Assembly: GCF_000226095.1 (NCBI RefSeq)
Contig: NC_016476.1
Location: 3,410,001-3,474,000, forward strand
DNA from: Thermothelomyces thermophilus ATCC 42464
Taxonomy: Eukaryota; Ascomycota; Sordariomycetes; Sordariales; Chaetomiaceae
Length of the DNA stretch: 64,000 nucleotides
Direction: 5' to 3'
The position numbers and the translations under genes are program-made. The notes beneath the pieces were generated by a model. The model did no database searches. It saw only the letters and a list, made by a program, of their open reading frames with translations, and was not told where the DNA came from. Shown one piece after another: positions 57,635 through 64,000 of the stretch. Within the stretch, counting starts at the first letter, position 1. Each line of letters begins with the position of its first letter.

Positions 57635-58709
57635 CCAGGCGGCCGGATCCGGGACCTGGGCGACGCTCCTTTGATAGTGCATGTAACTGTTTAGTTATAA
57701 TGCGATGGGTCCCTTCAGGAACAGGCAGCTATATTCTGGCCTTGTCGGCGTCCAAACCATGACAGGCGATGCCCGAATCCCCGGTCTCTCCTGCGCCACC
57801 CCACATATGATACCCAGTATGGAGTAGTGTCCAGATGTTGCTGCTTCATGAACCGCCGGGCGCCAGGCAACCTGGGCAACATCTGATCACGTTCAGCTCT
57901 TGTCGGCACTGCACCAGGCGTTACAGAGAACTCTGGGCGGGCATTGTCCTGTATGTACCGTACAGATCGGTTTCGTGAGCATACACATAGGTATAGGTAT
58001 GTGCGTCCATGGATTCCATGCATACACCGGCTCCGACTTCCGAGTAGTTATTTGCATATACGGATGTACATAATCCGTACAGTTGTTGAAGTGTACGGAT
58101 CTTTGTAGTGGACCCGTGCTGCATGCCCCCCCCCTTGGCGTGGCGCAAGATGGGGTAGGATTTACTTTAAGCTCCCAGAGAATCTTGCTGCCTGGCCCCA
58201 AAGGGCGGAGCCAACATGCAACACTCGAACGGATACTGCAAGGTACTTCCCCGTATGTATGTACTGTACATACTCTGTACACATACATTTACTAAGTATG
58301 TGGTAGATGGATGGATGCGGAAATCAACGATCTTCGTATCTCTGCTATGGAGTTCGGTGGTGGTGGTTTATGGAGGAAGAAGGAAGAGGCTGACCAGGGC
58401 CTCCCTGCAGGGAAGATGTGGGTGGCTGCAACCCTGGGTGGGGCCGGGACCCTAGTGGGGCCCGGTCCACCACAATTTACTACCTTCAGTTGGTCTGGTG
58501 GGCATCTCAACCACAAACACCAGAGCAAACGTAGTGTAGGAGTATGACCCCGGAACTTCTCCACAACGGCCAACGGCCCGCGATGAAGGAGACTCTGGAT
58601 CTAGTGTAATTTGAGATGCAAGCCAGCCAATGTTGGTCTGGATCGCTCTGGCGTGAGCTCGTCCTGCGGCCGCCGTCATTGGCTTCGGAGTGTCCGTAAA
58701 ACACTTATA

Positions 58710-58920
58710 GGTAACTCCGTACATACATATATGTACAAGTATAGTGTATATCTCGATGTCCAGTACATATCTACTTACATATTTCGCATATACACTAGTT
58801 ATACACATTCTTTGCTTGTAACAGCCAAGCAGGGGACCAAGACGCCCTAACGCAAAGCAAGTATGCGCATACATATATCATACATTTGTATGCATGTACT
58901 GTACATTATGTATGCCACAT
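58710..58920. repeat. TACATA/TATGTA-rich intergenic stretch
   Basis: About 210 bp made largely of TACATA, TATGTAC and TATATC words in both orientations, including GTATGCATGTACTGTACAT. It is more AT-rich than its surroundings. Confidence 0.7.
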
Positions 58921-60118
58921 CCATACGCGCTTGGTGTACTCTAATGTAGCCCTTGAGCTTTCAGGACAACTGTGTACGAAGTATAATCCGTACACTGACA
59001 AACCAAGGAGCTACTGCGGAGTATCCGTAGTAATCCGTAGTGTAATCACTCCGAAAGGAATCCCCTTGTCAAGTTCCGTCGTCACCAGCCCAGCCCCAGA
59101 GTTCGGAGCCTGGCTGGGGGTCCCAAAAGTTCCACCACTTCCGTTCGATTTTAAGGCCTACACTATTATTAGCCGGGGCTCCTGCGGCATGCACCAACCA
59201 ACAGTTACCCAAAACTGCTAGTTATATACGACCCCTGTGCTACGTACAGTTTCACCTCTCGTTCGGATTCGCGCTTGCACCAGCCGAACAAACGCGTCTT
59301 TCTTTGCTTTCGGTGCCTGCCAATTTTGTAGCTCGACGCGTTGCAGAACTGCACTCTCTTAGGGAAAAAAAAGAGGAATGAATAGGGCCGGGTTGTCTCG
59401 TCGACTTGTTCGGCCTCTTCTCCTTCCTTCGGCGGGTTAACCCTCCCGCGCTCACCTTCCGAGCAGGAAGACGCAAAGCAAAGCAATCTTGTACCGACTA
59501 GAATACAAGCAGTATGCGCATACACATACCACCAGGGTGGATGATTATACTTGTACATACATACCTACCGGGAAGTGGGAGCAAACCGCAGCCCTCTTCC
59601 ACCCTTCAGAAGAAGTCATCATCAACGTCGAACATTAACCCGCTCATCCGCATTTTCCTATCTCATAATGGGTATAAGCTACAGAGACATGCAGCAGTCT
59701 TCTTGTCCGTTCCATCGAGCCAGCCAGCCTACCCGCGTTCCGTCAGGTGAAACAAAACCCTGATAACCCGTTCCGATGTGAACCCTCCCCTCCCAAAACC
59801 CAGCGGCCGCCGCCAAATTGCCTGCGAGCTAGCCAAAAATCTAGATAAGTCCCGCGCCGGCAACTGAATCCATCCAGAAAAAAAAAGAATCTCGAGTATG
59901 CGTCGAGGAAGAGGGAGATGCTGAAGAACACGAGGAGAAAATGCCAAAATCCCGCGGCACAACAACAGCCGCCTGTGCCTTCATCGGGAGAGAACCAAGG
60001 GGCTGGCCAGCCAGCCAGCCAGCCAGCACAACCGGTAGGAAGATGGGATCCTGCAGGCACACGAAGGTGAAGAGCAAAAGAAAACGGGAGCAAATGGGGA
60101 GACTTGCCCTTGTCGCCG

Positions 60119-60909
60119 TTACTCCTCTCGGATAGGACCCATCCCCATCCCACTCCCGCCGCCACCGACGCCACTGCACTCCCCAATGCTAGCCCTCTCC
60201 ATTGCCGACGACCCAGAGCTGACGGCATCACTCGCTACCTCCCTCCTCAGCGGCGACGCCCCAGCCGGCGAGTTCGAGCTTACCGTGCTGACGCTCGTCC
60301 TCTTACTGGCAGCGCTGGCATCGCTGTTTCTGCGGGAGGTATTTCTCGGCGAGACCTTACCCGTCTTTTGTGTCTCGTTAGCAACCATACATAGAACATT
60401 TAACAAGCTGAGAGACGGGGGAGGGAAGACAAACAGAGCGGAGGAGTTGGAAGGGGAGGGGAGAAGGGGAATCATTTCAGTAGAAGAGACAGAAAGAACA
60501 TACCTGTTTAGCCCACCGCAACCCACAGGAATTGCACAAATCCCTATTCCCGCTGGGCCCCCTCCTCCACTCGGGCGTATCTGTCCTGTGACAGTTTGCA
60601 CAATCTTTCGCCACCACACCGCCGCTCCCCCCCGCGCCAGCACCGCTCCCGCCGCCTTTTCTCCGCTTCCGCTTCTTCTTGTTGGCCATCAGCTGCATGA
60701 GCTCCTCCGCCAGCAGCCGGTTGACCTTTTCCATCTGCCTGAGCTCATACTGCCACGACGTGCATCTGGTGGTCCCGAGCTCGGCAAAGATATCATCGCT
60801 CTCGTCATCATCCGACTCGATCGCCGAGCGCGGGTACGTGACCGTCACCGACCGGTTCCCCACAACGACGACGCCCGTCGTGGCATCCTCTCCGCCGCCG
60901 CCACCACCA

Positions 60910-60945
<36 letters not shown>

Positions 60946-63359
60946 GTAGTCCCAGCTCCCGTCACCGTCCCGCCTGCTCCCTTCCCGGCAGCGATGACCC
61001 GGCCGCCCTTGACGAGCCTCGTCTGCGCAATCAGGAAACTGGGCCCGCCCTTTGCCGCGACTCCCATCCCGTCGCCGGGGTAAAAGACTGTCTGGGCGGC
61101 GATCAGCTGACCCCTCCTGTGCATCAGCTCGTGTTTGAGCCCGACCACCGCGCCCTTGCGCGCCTTCTCAATCGTCCGCCCGAACTCGGCCCTGCTCTCC
61201 TTGCGCAGGAGGTCCCGCATGCTGGTGCCCTCGAGCTCCCGGGGGCTGATGTCGAGCAGCGACTTGGCGCTGGACGAGACGTACAAGAACATGCCCGAGG
61301 CCGAGACCTTGGACCAGATCTCGCCGTCGGCGCCGAGCGGCATGCTGCCGAGCGGGGAGTGCGCCGCGTCGACGTCGCGGCGGCGCAGCGAGTAGATGGG
61401 CCGCTTGCGGCCAACCAAGATGATGTACTTGCGGCCCTTGGCGTGCGGCTCGTACAGAACCGTGCCGCGACTCTCGAACCACATGTAGCCCGAGTGCTTG
61501 CGTCGGATGCGGAAGGCGATGTTGACGGATGCGTTTTGCTGCGCGTCCTTGAGCTCGCGTGTGACGGGGACAATGTCGGAGGGATGGCAGATGGACGATA
61601 GGGAAGTGCCGACCAGGTCGGACGGGTCGTATTCGAGTATCTTCTTGCATGCCGGAGAGAGGTAGAGGAAGAGGCCCTTGAGGGACAGGACGTGGATCAC
61701 GTCGTCGGCGTTCTCGAGGAGCATCTTGTGCCAGGATTGCTTATGCCACTCAGCGGGGGCACCCTTGGGATTGTACTGCTGGAGGAGGGAGGAGACGTCG
61801 TCGACGCCGAGGGTCTGACCGGCCTCGAGCTCCCACTGGGTTGTGTTTGGGAGCGACCAGAAGTATTGGCCAATGTCGCTGTGTCGGTAGTTGACCTGCA
61901 TGGCCCCGGATTCCTGGCCCGAGATGGCCTCGGGGCATTCGACCAGGTCGATCTGGAAACCGATGAAGTACTTGATCTCATCACTATCCCAAGGGATCGG
62001 GATCAAGGTCAGCAGATTCAGGAACGGTTTTCCGCCCTTGCGGTAGTTGATCAGGCTCTGCTGTATCTCCTTGCCCTCGGTCACGGCGTTCTTCAGTTTG
62101 AGGACGGCATCGTTCGCCACGAACTCGCGCCGCGAGCCAGCCTCCACCTCTCCATCCGGGCTCTGCAGAAAACGGCAGTTCTTGCCGATGATCTCGTGGC
62201 GGTTATACCCGGTAAGATTCTGGAAATTGTCCGAAACATAGATGATGGGGCAGTCGTTGAGCGTCACGTCGGTCACGAGGAAGGCGCACGATAGGTCGAC
62301 GGCACCAATCTCCACCGTGGGATTCTTCCTTGTCGCGACGTAGAACAGGGCCCGGAGCATGTCGAATCCGCTCTTGGAATAGACGTCCTTTTTGGGGTTG
62401 CGCGCCCCGAGACCGGGAGGGAGAGGTGGGCCCGTGGCGGTAGGCGCAGCCGGGGCCGGGGTCGCCGAGGCGGCGACGCTGGATCGACAGGCGCTAGACT
62501 GGGACATGGTCCGAGAAGCCTCTGGTGCCGGTGATTGGAACGCTGTAGAGGAGGCGGACGCCTCGCGCCGTTCCGTGGGCGCTATGTTCGCTTGGAACTG
62601 GCCCATGGTCTGATCTGACATGATCATGCTGTTGGAGGTCTCCCGAGGAACGGCAGAGGAGGCGTCAAAAGCCTCACCGGTTCCCATCATGCCGCCGCCT
62701 CTCCCGGCTCCGTATCCAGCCATCTGGTTCACACCGGCTGCGCTCATTGCCGTGCCGTCGACACCCATGCCCATGGGAAGGTCTTGGTTGACAGCGTCTA
62801 GCGACGCGGACGGATACTGAGCGTTGAGATCGGGTGAGTTGAAGATGCCCATTGCAGCGGCATCCGCACCCATCGAATCCATGTTTAGGTTCGTGAATGC
62901 GTCCATGCTGAGCGTGGTTGGGGCCAGCGCATCAAATCCCGGTTGACCCGGCACTCCCATGAGGGCCTGCTGTGAAAACTGCCCGGATGTGCCTGACAAG
63001 TCGGTGCTGTTGGGGAGGCCAAGGGGAAACCCCTGCATGGCGTCACCGGCGTTGCTAAAGCCCATCATCGACATGTGATGGCCGACTTCCCGAGCCGTCA
63101 GCGAGCCCGAGAACGGCTGGGCGACACTCGGTCTCCGCTGGAACCTGCGGTCATTCTGGCTGAAGATGTCATCGAGCGATTCGCCGGTCAGCGCCATGCC
63201 TTCCACGGTCGACATAGGGCTCGTGTGGGCCACCCCTCCCATACTTCCCGTGTTGGCCGCCCCATGGCTCTGGCCTTGTTGCCCGTTCCGCTGCATCGCC
63301 AGCCGCTGCTGGGCCTCTTCCTCGGATGACAGCGGAGAGGTGTAGAAATCGTTGTTCAT
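60119..63359 (-). CDS. wc-1: Blue-light photoreceptor and GATA transcription factor White Collar-1
   Basis: Two exons on the minus strand: 63359-60504 and 60364-60119 (1033 aa). WC-1 binds FAD, pairs with WC-2 and drives light-induced and circadian transcription. The order is a Gln/Ser/Gly-rich N-terminus; LOV domain (about 330-470) with GKNCRFLQ, whose Cys395 forms the photoadduct; PAS-B (about 540-650); PAS-C (about 675-775); a poly-Ala/Gly tract near 805-820; basic stretch [10 protein letters not shown] (nuclear localisation); and a GATA finger C-x2-C-x18-C-x2-C at Cys920, 923, 942, 945. The 139-nt intron falls directly after the finger; the second exon gives [12 protein letters not shown] as in Neurospora. 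The start [11 protein letters not shown] matches the family. Confidence 0.96.
60914..60946 (-). repeat. Poly-alanine triplet repeat in WC-1
   Basis: A GCA/GCC/GCT-type triplet tract encoding eleven alanines followed by Val-Ala and a Gly run, between PAS-C and the GATA finger. The plus strand reads repeated AGC. Confidence 0.9.
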
Positions 63360-64000
63360 TCTGATGGCATCGGCCGTCTTTCCGCTCGAGCAGTGATGAT
63401 GGGCGATACAGAAGGGAGGGGAGACCTTAGGCCGCCGTCATTGTGTTACTAGGTAAGTGGGCTCGATGTTGTGGAATTTTTGGCCCGAGATGGCTCGTCT
63501 CAGCGGGCCATGGAAGGGCGAAGGCTCGGGTCAGCAGATGGAAAACTGCCGTGGGCGCGGCGATAGATCAGTGACCTGGGGTAATCGAGGATCGGTATTC
63601 GCCCCAGGCAAACGCGGTTTCTCTGGTTGTGTGTGCGCGGGTCTTTCGCCCCGCCTCCCACAGCCCATCACTGTTAGTCTCCCTATTGGTCTAGGGCCAG
63701 TGGCCACGACAGAGAAATGGGGCGTTTGCGAACGGTTGGGCTACTGGCCCCCGGTGTGCTTCATACTCGGTACTGGGCGGCGGAGGAACTGGAGCTGACG
63801 GGGACGCATGGGGTGGTCGCACCACACATGCACTGAATCGGGTAGTGTCGTGTGCAATACGCATGTATGTATGTATGTAATCCGTACATACAATACATAG
63901 GGTGGGGGGGGACCGACATGCAAGGGGGAAAAGGTGGCCATCACACTCACCGAGTTTTTCTTGCTCTTGCTCCGTCTCGCAGCGGCCTCGCTTGCCTGGC
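63360..64000. promoter_or_regulatory. wc-1 upstream region
   Basis: The first 640 bp 5' of wc-1, probably leader and proximal promoter. A TATGTATGTATGTAATCCGTACATAC cluster sits at about 63863-63890. No further gene is supported before the window ends. Confidence 0.5.

Larger units (their letters stand above)
55657..60118. other. 4.5-kb gene-free region between the unknown protein and wc-1
   Basis: Both flanking genes end here (convergent), yet the gap is the largest in the window. No protein gene is supported. It contains a (TG)n tract (56666-56692), a (CT)n tract (57604-57632), many TACGGAGTA/ATCCGTAC motifs (56752-56763, 57319-57327, 57957-57967, 58071-58081, 58712-58720, 58987-58995, 59014-59036) and a dense TACATA-type stretch at 58710-58920. 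Confidence 0.55.

Noticed and set aside
60186-61601. 471-codon plus-strand frame opposite wc-1
   Set aside because: Antisense shadow of a GC-rich coding region; composition follows the wc-1 codons and has no domain.
1-64000. CRISPR arrays, prophage, retroelements or a biosynthetic cluster
   Set aside because: No spaced direct repeats, no reverse transcriptase, integrase or capsid-like motifs, and no group of secondary-metabolism enzymes was seen.

Overview
This is nuclear DNA of a filamentous ascomycete. The genes have short spliced introns (about 50-170 nt, with GTRNGT-type donors and CTAAC/CTGAC-like branch sites). Proteins resemble Sordariomycete versions (WC-1 photoreceptor, SKN7/RRG-2 regulator, Neurospora-type complex I 40 kDa subunit), and coding regions are GC-rich. 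I infer order Sordariales, probably Chaetomiaceae. From memory, aco-1 and wc-1 also lie close together in Neurospora crassa, which would fit conserved synteny, but I could not check this.

Layout, left to right: the 3' end of mitochondrial aconitase (+); rhomboid protease Rbd2 (+); GPI-transamidase subunit Gaa1 (+); proteasome lid subunit Rpn9 (-); complex I 39/40 kDa NDUFA9-like subunit (+); eEF1A lysine methyltransferase Efm5 (+); SAGA deubiquitinase Ubp8 (-); LACTB2-like metallo-beta-lactamase-fold protein (+); YTP1-like membrane protein (+); FBXO21-like F-box/YccV protein (-); threonyl-tRNA synthetase (+); phosphatidylserine synthase (-); UCH37-like deubiquitinase (-); nucleoporin Pom152 (+); SKN7 response regulator (+); eIF2B epsilon (+); a decayed C2H2 zinc-finger gene (+); an intron-containing tRNA-Ser(UGA) (-); a short Rsa3-like gene (-); an RTA1-family membrane protein (+); an unrecognised low-complexity protein (+); and the blue-light receptor/transcription factor WC-1 (-). 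I rebuilt exon-intron structures by reading splice sites and checking that each junction keeps frame and restores the family consensus. No RNA evidence was available.

This is an ordinary housekeeping/regulatory neighbourhood, not a cluster or mobile island. Four ubiquitin-system genes (Rpn9, Ubp8, the F-box protein, UCH37) fall within about 26 kb, but they are separated by unrelated genes. I found no clear new biological system. The most interesting signals are: a possible alternative start giving threonyl-tRNA synthetase a mitochondrial leader; 12-26 nt micro-exons in that gene and 17 nt in SKN7; a GC-AG intron with a tandem acceptor in the UCH37 gene; a zinc-finger gene whose stops and lost zinc ligands look RIP-derived (C-to-T/G-to-A); a recurring intergenic palindrome around TACTCCGTA; and a 4.5 kb gene-free, repeat-rich stretch downstream of wc-1.
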